Source of the DNA: Mucilaginibacter sp. UR6-11
GTDB lineage: Bacteria; Bacteroidota; Bacteroidia; Sphingobacteriales; Sphingobacteriaceae
Direction: 5' to 3'
Assembly (NCBI RefSeq): GCF_020880695.1
Contig: NZ_JAJIWO010000004.1
Location: forward strand, 124,001 to 188,000
Length of the DNA stretch: 64,000 nucleotides
Part shown: in pieces, positions 35,638-44,520 of the stretch
Position numbering within the stretch: position 1 is the stretch's first letter
How the letters are laid out: each line of letters opens with the position of its first letter
Made by a program: the position numbers and the translations under genes
Notes under the pieces: generated by a model
What the model saw: the letters and a program-made list of their open reading frames with translations, nothing else
Told to the model about the DNA's origin: nothing
Database searches by the model: none

Positions 35638-36600
35638 TTAATTTAATTTAAAATTGATAGGGACCGTATAGGATACCCGCGCTATTTTGCCGTAAAACAG
35701 TCCCGGCGTCCACCTGGGTGACATTTTCAATACCCGCACAGCCTCTTCAGACATTTGATCATTTGGATTTTGTATGATCTTAAAATCGCCTAATGAACCA
35801 TCTTTTCCAACTACAAACGCTACCAATACTTTGCCCTGGGTACGGTTAATCCTTGCCCATCCCGGGTATTTTATCTCGCTGCCCAAAAACTGGCCAAACG
35901 CCCCCAGTCCTCCCTTAAATTGCGGCTGTACATTTCGCTGTGTATAATTATAAGTTGCGCCGGCTGCGTCTACAGATTTCCCGGTAATTAATTTTCCGGC
36001 GTCGTATTCTTCATTAAAATCAAGTTTGTCGTCGCCCAGTTTAGCGGTGCCTTTCCATTGGCCGTTCTTTAAGCCTGCTTTGATCCCGCCCTCTTCATTT
36101 ACATTTTTAAAATCATCATCATAACCAATATAATAGCCAATGCCATCTTTTAAAACAACTTTTCCGGCGGTGTCAATACAATCCATTAATACCTCAACAG
36201 TATTATCCTGGTCTTTAGGCTCAAAAATGGTGTGGATATACAGTTTGCCATTTTTATAATATTTATAATATTCGCCTTCTTTATGGCCGTTATGATAGTT
36301 GGCGATTTCTTGTTTTTTTCCTGTAGGGTAATAGCTTATGCATTGCCCCTCAAATGATAGCGGATCAATATTTGAAGTTTTACTGATTAGTTTAAGTTTG
36401 TTGTCTTTATAATACTCGGCAACGTTATATAAGGTTGAGCCGGAATCGGGCCCGGTTATGGCCCTGAAAAAATCAGCTTTCTCTATTTTATCGACCTTTT
36501 CGCCCGAATTTTTTAAGAAAAAAACTGTTTGCTTCTGACCAAAGCCCTGGTAAAAACAAAAAACGCAGCAGATTGCAGTAATAGTAAATTTAAATTTCAT
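35638..36600 (-). CDS. TonB C-terminal domain protein with MORN/YwqK-like repeats
   Basis: 320 residues with a signal peptide (about 1-21, ending GFGQ). The middle (about 55-215) contains MORN-like beta-hairpin repeats (YYPTGKKQEIANYHNGHKEGEYYKYY, in segments), and the end (about 225-320) is a TonB_C fold (YPGWARINRTQGKV, FVVGKDGSLGDF, SPRWTPG). It is exported and lacks the Pro-rich arm and ExbB/D neighbours, so it is probably not the energy transducer itself. Such fusions are common in Bacteroidota and of unknown role. Confidence 0.87.
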   Translation of the reverse strand: MKFKFTITAICCVFCFYQGFGQKQTVFFLKNSGEKVDKIEKADFFRAITGPDSGSTLYNVAEYYKDNKLKLISKTSNIDPLSFEGQCISYYPTGKKQEIANYHNGHKEGEYYKYYKNGKLYIHTIFEPKDQDNTVEVLMDCIDTAGKVVLKDGIGYYIGYDDDFKNVNEEGGIKAGLKNGQWKGTAKLGDDKLDFNEEYDAGKLITGKSVDAAGATYNYTQRNVQPQFKGGLGAFGQFLGSEIKYPGWARINRTQGKVLVAFVVGKDGSLGDFKIIQNPNDQMSEEAVRVLKMSPRWTPGLFYGKIARVSYTVPINFKLN

Positions 36601-36684
36601 GGTTGATAAGGTTTCAGGATCCTAAAATAACAATTATACCTAATACAATGGCTCAATCTTTGCATTTAACCAAAAAACAAATCC

Positions 36685-37419
36685 ATGCCCGAAGGACCAT
36701 CTATTTTAATATTAAAAGAAAAGTTATTGCCGTTTAAAGGCAAAAAGGTAATTGATGCCAATGGCTATGCCAAAGGTTTTGATGCGGATATGCTGATAGG
36801 TAAAACGCTTAAGGATATTAAAACCTGGGGCAAGCATACGCTGCTTTGCTTCCCTAAATTTACGGTGAGGGTACATTTAATGTTATTTGGTTCATATTAC
36901 ATTAATGACCGGCCTAAAAAGAATGCTTCTTTACATATGCAGTTCGCTAATGGCGAGGTTAATTTTTCTATCAGCTCTATTAAATTGATTGAAGAACCCC
37001 TGGATGACCTGTACGACTGGTCGGCAGATATTATGAGCAGGAAATGGGATGATGATAAGGCCCTGGCAAAACTAAAGGCCAAACCTAAAATGATGATCTG
37101 CGACGCCTTGCTTGATCAGAAGATCTTTTCGGGCTCGGGCAATATCATTAAAAACGAGTCGCTGTTCCGCGCGCATTTGCACCCTGAAAGTGTTATCGGC
37201 GAAATACCTGATGCTAAACTGAAGGACCTGATAACCGAAGTGGTTAAATTTAGCGGCGAGTTTTTGAAATACCGTAAAGCGGGCACACTTATTAAACACC
37301 TGGAGGCTTACGAAAAAGATATCTGCCCGCGCAACCTGATCCCTTTCCATAAAACGGATACGGGTAAAACAAAAAGGCACTCCTACTACTGTGAGAAGTG
37401 CCAGGAATTGTTTGATTGA
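36685..37419 (+). CDS. Fpg/Nei-family DNA glycosylase/AP lyase with CHCC zinc finger
   Basis: 244 residues. It begins MPEGPSI, giving the Pro nucleophile and Glu after Met removal, and has the helix-two-turn-helix element SGSGNIIKNESLF. The terminal zinc finger is odd: instead of four Cys it reads C-x7-H-x13-C-x2-C (CPRNLIPFH then YYCEKC), recalling the CHCC finger of eukaryotic NEIL2. It should remove oxidised bases and cut the backbone by beta/delta elimination. Nei rather than Fpg is favoured by overall motif pattern, not certain. It converges with the CocE-family gene. Confidence 0.9.
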   Translation: MPEGPSILILKEKLLPFKGKKVIDANGYAKGFDADMLIGKTLKDIKTWGKHTLLCFPKFTVRVHLMLFGSYYINDRPKKNASLHMQFANGEVNFSISSIKLIEEPLDDLYDWSADIMSRKWDDDKALAKLKAKPKMMICDALLDQKIFSGSGNIIKNESLFRAHLHPESVIGEIPDAKLKDLITEVVKFSGEFLKYRKAGTLIKHLEAYEKDICPRNLIPFHKTDTGKTKRHSYYCEKCQELFD

Positions 37420-37447
37420 ACCGGCTCTTTTTTGTTATCTTGACTTA

Positions 37448-39316
37448 TCACTCCACCACCCGCACTTTTAAAAAGCTCGGATGCTGTTTTGAAGTATAAA
37501 TTTTATGCGTGGCAGATTTAAAATCGCTTTCATCCGCCTTCATAATATTCACAAAAGTTTGCGGGTTACGGTCAATCAGCGGGAACCACGTACTTTGCAC
37601 CTGGACCATAATTTTATGTCCCTTTTTAAAGGTGTGCAGTATATCCTGCAGCTCGAAATTAACCGGCGTTACCTGTCCCGGTACAAAGGGCTCGGGGTGT
37701 TCAATATTATTTCGGTATTTACCCCGTACAGGCTCGCTGCGCACCATTTGCTGGTAGCCCGCCATTTTTACGCCCGGAGCCGTGAATTTATTATTAGCCG
37801 CCGTATCCGGGTAAACATCCAGCACTTTTACTACGAAATCGGCATCAGTACCGGTGGTGGATACCTGCAGGTTGGCCCAGATATTACCGGCCAGCGTAAC
37901 ATCTTTATCCAACACATCGGTTTGGTAGCTCAACACATCTTTGCGGCCGGCCAGAAAACGCTGGTCGGCTGTCATGTATTCGCGCTGCATATCCATTGTT
38001 TGCTTCCTGTCGGCCATAAACGGAACCGGGTTTGCCGGGTCAGACACATATTCGTCAAAACTATCCTTGCCTGCCGCAGCCGGGGTAAATGATAATTTAC
38101 CACCCGACAAAAAATACAATTGTTTATCGGCAGTGTTTTGCGGCGGCCATACGTTATAGCCCCGCCATTGGTTAACCCCGGTTTCAAATGCAGACACCCG
38201 GGGTATAGCCAGGGGCGTTCCCTTTAAATAATGACTAAAAAAGCGAAACTCAATATCATCACGATAATGCGGCCCCTGCGCACCGCCGAAATCCACATCG
38301 CCCAGGTGGTCGCCGGGCCCGCGCGCCCAGCCGCCATGCACCCAGGGGCCCATTGTAAAATATACCGGCGTGTTCGGGTTTTTCTTTACCAGGGTTTTGT
38401 AGGTGTTGATAGCGCCATACAGATCTTCGGCATCATACCAGCCACCGGTAACCAGCACGGCAGTTTTTATATCATGCAGGTGTGTAAGCACATTGCGGTC
38501 TTTCCAGTGCTGATCGTAATCCGGGTGATCCAGCATTTCATTCCAAAGCCGGATGGTGTCTTTATAATACTTGTTATTGGTATTTTTCATCGGCCCCATT
38601 TTCATAAAGAAATCGTAACCGTCATCGGTGCCGGCGACAAAACGCCCGCCCGGGCGCTGGGTAGGTTTATCGTCCTGCCGGTTGGTAAAGCCGGGATAAA
38701 AGCCAAAGTTTGCCACCAGGAAGAAGGCGCCATTGTGCCAGCCATCGTCACGCCATAAATCAGCTATAGGCGCCTGCGGCGACGCGGCTGCCAGCGCCGG
38801 ATGCCGGCTCAGCAAAGCGGTTGTTGTATAAAACCCGGGATAGGATATCCCCCACACCCCTACTTTGCCATTATTGCCGGGCACGTTTTTCAGCAGCCAG
38901 TCTATCGTATCATAAGTATCTGTGCCTTCATCAACGTCTTTATTTGTTTTGTGCACCTCCAGCTCGGGTGTCATTTCTTCATAAATGCCTTCACTCATCC
39001 AGCGGCCGCGCACATCCTGGTAAACAAAAATATAACCGTCATGCACAAATTGCGGTGAAGGGCCAAGCGCCGGTTTATAAGCATCGGCGCCATAAGGTGC
39101 CACACTATAACAGGTGCGGTCCATCATAAAAGGATATTGCTTTAAGCTGTCTTTCGGTGTGTATACAGCTGTAAACAGCTTTTTACCATCACGCATGGGT
39201 ATCTGGTATTCATGCTTGGTATAGTTGGCCTTGATGTAGGCCGCCTCATTAACTGTTGCCTGTTGTGAAAAGGCTTTTGCCGTGATCAGAAAAATAAAAA
39301 AGAGCAGTTTCTTCAT
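37448..39316 (-). CDS. Secreted CocE/NonD-family (peptidase S15-type) hydrolase
   Basis: 622 residues with a signal peptide ending AFSQ (about 1-18). The alpha/beta-hydrolase core has MRDGKKLFTAVYTP, the oxyanion region DRTCYSVAPYG, and the nucleophile elbow GVWGISYPGF. The C-terminal jelly-roll (about 400-622; YVSDPANPVPF, LAGNIWANLQVSTTGTDADF) is the X-Pro dipeptidyl-peptidase C-terminal domain. Relatives hydrolyse acyl groups such as glutaryl-cephalosporin or X-Pro peptides; which applies here is unknown. It is exported, probably to the periplasm. Confidence 0.93.
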   Translation of the reverse strand: MKKLLFFIFLITAKAFSQQATVNEAAYIKANYTKHEYQIPMRDGKKLFTAVYTPKDSLKQYPFMMDRTCYSVAPYGADAYKPALGPSPQFVHDGYIFVYQDVRGRWMSEGIYEEMTPELEVHKTNKDVDEGTDTYDTIDWLLKNVPGNNGKVGVWGISYPGFYTTTALLSRHPALAAASPQAPIADLWRDDGWHNGAFFLVANFGFYPGFTNRQDDKPTQRPGGRFVAGTDDGYDFFMKMGPMKNTNNKYYKDTIRLWNEMLDHPDYDQHWKDRNVLTHLHDIKTAVLVTGGWYDAEDLYGAINTYKTLVKKNPNTPVYFTMGPWVHGGWARGPGDHLGDVDFGGAQGPHYRDDIEFRFFSHYLKGTPLAIPRVSAFETGVNQWRGYNVWPPQNTADKQLYFLSGGKLSFTPAAAGKDSFDEYVSDPANPVPFMADRKQTMDMQREYMTADQRFLAGRKDVLSYQTDVLDKDVTLAGNIWANLQVSTTGTDADFVVKVLDVYPDTAANNKFTAPGVKMAGYQQMVRSEPVRGKYRNNIEHPEPFVPGQVTPVNFELQDILHTFKKGHKIMVQVQSTWFPLIDRNPQTFVNIMKADESDFKSATHKIYTSKQHPSFLKVRVVE

Positions 39317-39478
39317 AATACCTCGTAATTCCTGAAAATACAGAATAATACGGCTAATTCAAAATGTCGCCCGGCCTGTTTAATAGCTAAATACCTGGCA
39401 CCCAAAGGCGCTAAAAATATTTTCACCAATTGTAACAATTTTGTTATAATTATTTCATAGCTTTATTCTACCAATTAT

Positions 39479-39485
39479 AAGGAGG
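39479..39485 (+). promoter_or_regulatory. Strong Shine-Dalgarno site
   Basis: AAGGAGG ends 7 bp before the ATG at 39493. A full consensus site is unusual here, where most starts have weak or no Shine-Dalgarno sequence, and fixes the start of the next gene. Confidence 0.8.
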
Positions 39486-39492
39486 TTGAGTT

Positions 39493-40032
39493 ATGAAAAA
39501 AGCACTGCTATTTTGCTTGTTGGCTTTTGGTATCAACACGGCGACCAATGCCCAATGCCCCATCAACGAAATTCTGACCACGAAGGACCCTCAAACTATT
39601 GCCGGTTTAATTGACGGAAATACCGACTGCCTGAGACAGGCCCTGACCCAGAACCCCGAATACCAGAACTTCAGGGTATATGTAGATTATTTATACAACA
39701 CTTCAAGCCCCTGGATATACCATACCAATCTGCAGAAAGAAAAACTATTTCAGGACTTTTACAACACCTGGGGCGACGCCTACCCAACCATGAGTTCCAG
39801 CGCACCTGTTAATCCCGGGTTTTACGATGCCGTTAAAGCAATGGTAGCAACCGACCCGGCATTTTTTGCGCAGAGAAGGGACACCAAAGTGCCCGTTAAG
39901 TACCAGCAATGGTTGTATGTAAAAAACCTTATCGCCAAATACGGCGAGCGTAACGTAGTGCTGTTAGCCAACGCTACTGCTAAAATAGCCAACCTCGCAA
40001 CCGCAAATTATACGGTATTTGTATCTAATTAA
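39493..40032 (+). CDS. Secreted protein of unknown function
   Basis: 179 residues with a signal peptide ending ATNAQ (about 1-20) and two Cys in the mature N-terminus (C22 and C46), which could form a disulfide. The rest looks alpha-helical (DCLRQALTQNPEYQNFRVYVDYL; YQQWLYVKNLIAKYGERNVVLLANA) with no recognised domain. It has a perfect Shine-Dalgarno site and its own terminator, so it is a separate, probably well-translated unit. Confidence 0.8.
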   Translation: MKKALLFCLLAFGINTATNAQCPINEILTTKDPQTIAGLIDGNTDCLRQALTQNPEYQNFRVYVDYLYNTSSPWIYHTNLQKEKLFQDFYNTWGDAYPTMSSSAPVNPGFYDAVKAMVATDPAFFAQRRDTKVPVKYQQWLYVKNLIAKYGERNVVLLANATAKIANLATANYTVFVSN

Positions 40033-40055
40033 AGTGATGTTTTTTTTAGTTCGTT

Positions 40056-40094
40056 AAAAAAGCGGTGGTATTATATACCTACCGCTTTTTGTTT
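40056..40094 (+). terminator. Rho-independent terminator after the secreted unknown
   Basis: The stem AAAAAGCGGTGG (40057-40068) pairs with CCTACCGCTTTTT (40079-40090, one G-U pair), followed by GTTT. It lies 24 bp after the stop. Confidence 0.8.
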
Positions 40095-40129
40095 ATTGGG
40101 CAACAGTTGGTTGCCTGGTATATTCTTTT

Positions 40130-40786
40130 CTAACTCAAAATTTCTGCTATTTCGTCAAATCCCTTTTCGCGGGCCAGGTCAGCGGGAAGTTTGCCGCCTT
40201 CCATGCGGCTGTTAACTACCGCGCCGTTTTCAAGCAGCAGTATCAATAACTCTAAATTGCCGTTTTGCGCCGCCGTATGCAGCGGCGTAGCGCCCGCCTG
40301 TTGTTTTATATTTACCTGCGCGCCATTTTCAACAAGCATGCGCGCTATATTGGTATAATTGCCGGCAGCGGCCGAGTGTAACGGGAATACGTTAAAGCCG
40401 TTCTTTGACGGCAGGTTAACATCGGCACCTTTTAAAACCAGGTAACGGGCAACTTCAAACTGGCCAAAATAACAGGCAAGGCCCAAGGGTGTAAAGCCGT
40501 CATCGGCATACAGGTTAACCGCGTCGGGATGGTTAAAAACCAGGTGCGCCACCACGTCAAATTTCCCCGCCGCTGATGCTTCAAAAAGATTGATCTCCTC
40601 CACATATTTTAGAAGCAGCTGGGTAACTTCGGGCTTTTTGTAGTAGCAGGATAACATAAGCGGCGATACCTTATGGCTGGTTAACACGGTTGCCAATGCG
40701 GGGTTTTGCGTTAATAGCTTATTAAGGCCGGGTAAGTCACCGGTGGTGATATATTGCTCCAGTTGTTCTACGCTCATTATTGTCAA
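40130..40786 (-). CDS. Ankyrin-repeat protein
   Basis: 218 residues, no signal peptide. About five ankyrin repeats are visible from residue 35 on, such as GFTPLGLACYFGQFEVARYLVLKGADVN, NVFPLHSAAAGNYTNIARMLVENGAQVN and GATPLHTAAQNGNLELLILLLENGAVVN (consensus G-TPLH-AA--G). Its role would be protein binding; no enzymatic domain is attached. It shares the upstream gap with ftsK, divergently. Confidence 0.92.
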   Translation of the reverse strand: MTIMSVEQLEQYITTGDLPGLNKLLTQNPALATVLTSHKVSPLMLSCYYKKPEVTQLLLKYVEEINLFEASAAGKFDVVAHLVFNHPDAVNLYADDGFTPLGLACYFGQFEVARYLVLKGADVNLPSKNGFNVFPLHSAAAGNYTNIARMLVENGAQVNIKQQAGATPLHTAAQNGNLELLILLLENGAVVNSRMEGGKLPADLAREKGFDEIAEILS

Positions 40787-40819
40787 TATTACTAAAAAAT
40801 TAAAAATAACGACACATAG

Positions 40820-40846
40820 TTGTTTAATCTATTAACTTTATATTTG
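40820..40846 (+). promoter_or_regulatory. Candidate Bacteroidota promoter for ftsK-lolA
   Basis: TTG at 40820-40822, 16 bp, then TATATTTG (40839-40846) followed by CACA. It is 22 bp before the ATG and matches the -33/-7 pattern (TAnnTTTG) of Bacteroidota. Confidence 0.6.
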
Positions 40847-40868
40847 CACATACTTCTGTTACATAAGG

Positions 40869-43421
40869 ATGCCGGTAAAAGGAAATCAGTTTAGATCAAA
40901 TAGTTTTAAAGAGGAAAATCTTCCTCGTCAATCTTCAGAAAAAGGTTCAAAGGAACGTACAGTAAGGCCAAAAGTTGAGAGAATGCCTGTTTTTGATATG
41001 CAGGACGGGCGCTTAATAAAAATCCTGGGCTTGTTTTTCCTGTTGCTTTCCTTGTTTTTTTTGATTGCATTTACTTCTTATCTGTTTACCTGGCAGCAAG
41101 ATCAAAGCTATGTATCGGCAGCTAACGGCGGCTGGCACAACCTGTTCAGGAACCAGGCCGAGCTTAAACTGAAAGGGATAGAACCGGTTGAAAACTGGCT
41201 GGGTAAATTTGGCGCCCTGCTATCCAACCAATTTATATTTGAGTGGTTTGGCATAGCGTCTTTCCTGTTTGTATTTGTATTTTTTGTGATAGGTTACCGC
41301 ATGTTGTTTAAGGTAAGGCTATTTTCTGTCTTACGTACTTTAGGCTATTCATTTTTCGGGCTGATCTTTATATCCGTAGCCATTGGTTTTGTGCATGCCT
41401 TTGTGGAGGATGCACCGCACTTTTTAGAGGGACAGTTTGGATTTTGGACCAACAAATTGCTGGATATCCAGATCGGGCAATCGGGCACGGGCGGCGTACT
41501 TATTTTTGCGGCGTTAACGGTACTGATCATTGCTTACAATATTGATTTTAAGGTGCCGCAGCGCAAAGCTAAAGAGGCTGCAACAGCAGCCGGCGCTGCC
41601 GGGGGTATCCGGGACAATTTTACCAATGATCCGGTTGAACTGGTAGACGAAGAAATTTCGCATCCGGTTGAATGGCCCAAGGGAAACAAGATCATGAAGC
41701 CAGAGGCATTTACCAATCAGCCATTGGCGCCGATAGTACCCGAACCTATATTTCATGAAACAGTGGTGCTAACCCCTGATGACGAAAATGTAAATCCCGA
41801 CTTTGATACCGATATCCCGCTGACGTTAGAGACAGAGCGCCCAAGCCCAGTGCTTAACGTGGAAAAAACTGACGATGACAAAGCAAAATCGCTGGTTGAC
41901 CAGTTTGGCGCTTATGACCATAAGCTTGACCTGGCATCCTATAAATATCCTACGCTTGATTTGCTGGAGAACTACGGATCAGGCAAAATAGCCGTGAACT
42001 CTGAAGAACTGGAAGCTAACAAGAACAAAATTGTTGAAACGCTTAACCACTATAATATCGAGATCGACAAGATCAAAGCCACCATTGGGCCAACGGTTAC
42101 CTTATATGAAATTATACCGGCACCGGGTGTGCGGATCTCCAAGATCAAGAATTTGGAGGATGATATCGCTTTAAGCCTGGCAGCACTAGGCATCCGGATC
42201 ATTGCCCCTATGCCGGGTAAAGGCACCATAGGTATTGAGGTACCTAACCAAAATCCGGAGATGGTATCCATGCGGTCTATACTGGCGACCGAGAAGTTCC
42301 AGAACACCACTATGGATCTGCCTATCGCCCTGGGTAAAACCATATCAAACGAAGTATTTATTGCCGATTTGGCCAAGATGCCCCACTTGCTGGTTGCCGG
42401 TGCTACCGGCCAGGGTAAATCGGTTGGTATCAATGCCATCCTGGTTTCATTACTCTATAAGAAACACCCTGCCGAGCTGAAGTTTGTATTGGTTGATCCC
42501 AAGAAGGTGGAGTTAACGCTGTTCCGGAAAATAGAGCGTCACTTCCTGGCCAAACTGCCTGATGAGGCTGACGCGATCATTACCGATACCAAGAAAGTGG
42601 TTAACACGCTTAACTCGCTTTGTATTGAGATGGACCAGCGTTATGACCTGCTTAAAGACGCCCAGGTACGTAACTTAAAAGAATATAACGCCAAATTTGT
42701 CAACCGTAAAATAAGCGACCCCGAAAAGCACCGTTACCTGCCCTTTATTGTACTGGTGATTGATGAGTTTGCCGATTTGATGATGACCGCCGGTAAAGAA
42801 GTTGAACAGCCCATAGCGCGTATAGCGCAGCTGGCGCGTGCGGTAGGCATCCACCTGGTTATTGCTACGCAACGGCCATCGGTTAATATTATTACGGGTA
42901 CCATTAAGGCCAACTTCCCGTCGAGGCTGGCGTTCAGGGTATTGTCAAAGATCGACTCGCGTACCATACTTGACGCAGGCGGCGCCGACCAGCTGATAGG
43001 CCGCGGTGATATGTTATTCTCGACCGGAAGCGATCTGATCCGCCTGCAATGCGCCTTTGTGGACACACCTGAGGTTGAACGGATATCCGACTTTATCGGT
43101 AACCAGCGCGGCTACCCTACCGCCATGCTATTGCCGGAATACGTTGGCGAAGGCGAAAGCAGCAGCGCCAAAGATTTTGATCCTAATGACCGCGACCCCA
43201 TGTTTGAAGAAGCAGCGCGGCTGATCGTGATGCACCAGCAGGGATCAACTTCATTGATACAGCGCAAACTAAAACTGGGCTATAACCGCGCCGGGCGTAT
43301 CATTGACCAGCTGGAAGCCTGTGGCATTGTGGGTCCGTTTGAGGGCAGCAAGGCCCGCGAGGTGCTGTATCCTGACGAATACTCACTAATGCAGTACCTG
43401 GAAACGTTGAATAAGGATTAA
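40869..43421 (+). CDS. ftsK: FtsK/SpoIIIE DNA translocase
   Basis: 850 residues. Four N-terminal TM segments (about 55-225) are followed by an acidic, Pro-rich linker (about 250-340), then the motor domain with Walker A VAGATGQGKSVG, Walker B LPFIVLVIDEFADLM and ATQRPSV, and a C-terminal gamma winged helix (about 780-850; QRKLKLGYNRAGRIIDQLE) that reads KOPS-like sites. It pumps the chromosome terminus through the closing septum and activates XerCD. The lolA-like gene follows at 70 bp, a pairing I recall as common in Bacteroidota. Confidence 0.96.
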   Translation: MPVKGNQFRSNSFKEENLPRQSSEKGSKERTVRPKVERMPVFDMQDGRLIKILGLFFLLLSLFFLIAFTSYLFTWQQDQSYVSAANGGWHNLFRNQAELKLKGIEPVENWLGKFGALLSNQFIFEWFGIASFLFVFVFFVIGYRMLFKVRLFSVLRTLGYSFFGLIFISVAIGFVHAFVEDAPHFLEGQFGFWTNKLLDIQIGQSGTGGVLIFAALTVLIIAYNIDFKVPQRKAKEAATAAGAAGGIRDNFTNDPVELVDEEISHPVEWPKGNKIMKPEAFTNQPLAPIVPEPIFHETVVLTPDDENVNPDFDTDIPLTLETERPSPVLNVEKTDDDKAKSLVDQFGAYDHKLDLASYKYPTLDLLENYGSGKIAVNSEELEANKNKIVETLNHYNIEIDKIKATIGPTVTLYEIIPAPGVRISKIKNLEDDIALSLAALGIRIIAPMPGKGTIGIEVPNQNPEMVSMRSILATEKFQNTTMDLPIALGKTISNEVFIADLAKMPHLLVAGATGQGKSVGINAILVSLLYKKHPAELKFVLVDPKKVELTLFRKIERHFLAKLPDEADAIITDTKKVVNTLNSLCIEMDQRYDLLKDAQVRNLKEYNAKFVNRKISDPEKHRYLPFIVLVIDEFADLMMTAGKEVEQPIARIAQLARAVGIHLVIATQRPSVNIITGTIKANFPSRLAFRVLSKIDSRTILDAGGADQLIGRGDMLFSTGSDLIRLQCAFVDTPEVERISDFIGNQRGYPTAMLLPEYVGEGESSSAKDFDPNDRDPMFEEAARLIVMHQQGSTSLIQRKLKLGYNRAGRIIDQLEACGIVGPFEGSKAREVLYPDEYSLMQYLETLNKD

Positions 43422-43491
43422 CAAATACTTTTTGCTGCCAAACCAAAAAACGGCTTAAACGTTCCTCACAAAAACAAGTCAGAACCTTTAT

Positions 43492-44166
43492 ATGAAAAAG
43501 ATAATACTTTATGCCCTTGTTATATTGGCAAGTACTCCGGCCCTCGCTCAAAAAGATGCGCAGGCTAAAGTGATCTTAAAACAGGTAAGCCAGAAATACC
43601 GCGCTTATCCCGTTATTAAAAGCGACTTTAGTTTTACTGTTGATAACCCCCAGGCCGGCGTTAAAGAAACCCGTAACGGTACGCTGATCACCCAGTCGAA
43701 AACCAACAAATATAAAGTGACCCTTTATACCGCAGGCAGCGGCAAACCTGATGTTGAGCAGGAGATCATCAATGATGGCAAAAGCCAGTGGACCTATCTG
43801 AAAAAAGATAAAGAGGTACAGCTAAGCAACGCTGATAAAAGCAGCGAGGGCTTTAACCCGGCGCAGCTATTCACCATCTATGAGCATGGTTATAAATACC
43901 TGTACACCGGCGACCAGAAAATCGGCGGTAAAATCTACCAGGCAATTGACCTGTCGCCCGAGAGCGAGAAAGCACAATTCTTTAAAATACGCCTGCTGAT
44001 AGACAAGACAAAAAAGCAAATTTACAGCGCCCTTATTTTTGATCGCAGCGGCAGCAGGTACACTTATACTTTGCGCACATTTACCGCCAGCGCAAATGTT
44101 CCCGAGGCAACTTTTACTTTTGATACCAAGGCGCATCCCGGTGTTGAGGTGGTGAATTTGAAGTAA
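43492..44166 (+). CDS. LolA-family periplasmic lipoprotein carrier
   Basis: 224 residues with a signal peptide ending PALAQ (about 1-19). The body shows the LolA beta-sheet pattern (YRAYPVIKSDFSFTV, GTLITQSKTNKYKV, IINDGKSQWTYL, and C-terminal FTFDTKAHPGVEVVNL). LolA carries lipoproteins from the inner to the outer membrane. Divergence is large, as usual in this phylum, so the strict LolA role is inferred from fold and position behind ftsK. Confidence 0.9.
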   Translation: MKKIILYALVILASTPALAQKDAQAKVILKQVSQKYRAYPVIKSDFSFTVDNPQAGVKETRNGTLITQSKTNKYKVTLYTAGSGKPDVEQEIINDGKSQWTYLKKDKEVQLSNADKSSEGFNPAQLFTIYEHGYKYLYTGDQKIGGKIYQAIDLSPESEKAQFFKIRLLIDKTKKQIYSALIFDRSGSRYTYTLRTFTASANVPEATFTFDTKAHPGVEVVNLK

Positions 44167-44177
44167 GATCAATGTAG

Positions 44178-44210
44178 AGACTTACGAAGTTTTAAAAACT
44201 TCGTAAGTCT
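44178..44210. repeat. Perfect 16-bp inverted repeat (intergenic palindrome)
   Basis: AGACTTACGAAGTTTT and its exact complement AAAACTTCGTAAGTCT are separated by one A. It is 11 bp after the LolA stop, so it may act as terminator, but it lacks a separate T-tract and resembles dispersed intergenic palindromes seen in Bacteroidota genomes. Confidence 0.8.
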
Positions 44211-44247
44211 GATCATTAAAATAGCGCATTATCCGTACTTTTGGTTA

Positions 44248-44520
44248 ATGCTTACCCTTACTACCCATACGCTCGAAAAAATGGAGATGCTGCTAAAAAC
44301 AGCGGGCTACAAGGTGCGCTATGAAAAAGGCAACTTTAAAACCGGGGCATGCCTTTTGCTAAACAGTAAGATGATTGTAGTTAACCGTTTCTCGAACCTT
44401 GAAAGTAAGATTCTGGCCCTGGCCGAGCTGATGCGCGAACTGGAGATCGACCCTAATTTACTGGATGATAAACAGTTAACTTTTTTACAACAACTTAAAC
44501 AAACCAAACTGCAGCTGTGA
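44248..44520 (+). CDS. Small conserved-looking protein of unknown function
   Basis: 90 residues, soluble: a helix (THTLEKMEMLLKTAGY), beta-strands (KVRYEKGNFKTGACLLLNSKMIVVNRFS) and a long C-terminal helix (LESKILALAELMREL to QLKQTKLQL). No domain name comes to mind. It overlaps the start of the MBL-fold hydrolase gene by 4 bp (GTGA), so the two are translationally coupled and probably work together. Confidence 0.82.
   Translation: MLTLTTHTLEKMEMLLKTAGYKVRYEKGNFKTGACLLLNSKMIVVNRFSNLESKILALAELMRELEIDPNLLDDKQLTFLQQLKQTKLQL

Noticed and set aside
37505..38758. Several plus-strand open frames of 82-195 codons inside the CocE-family gene
   Set aside because: They are shadows on the opposite strand of a clear, full-length hydrolase gene and show no domain or start signal.
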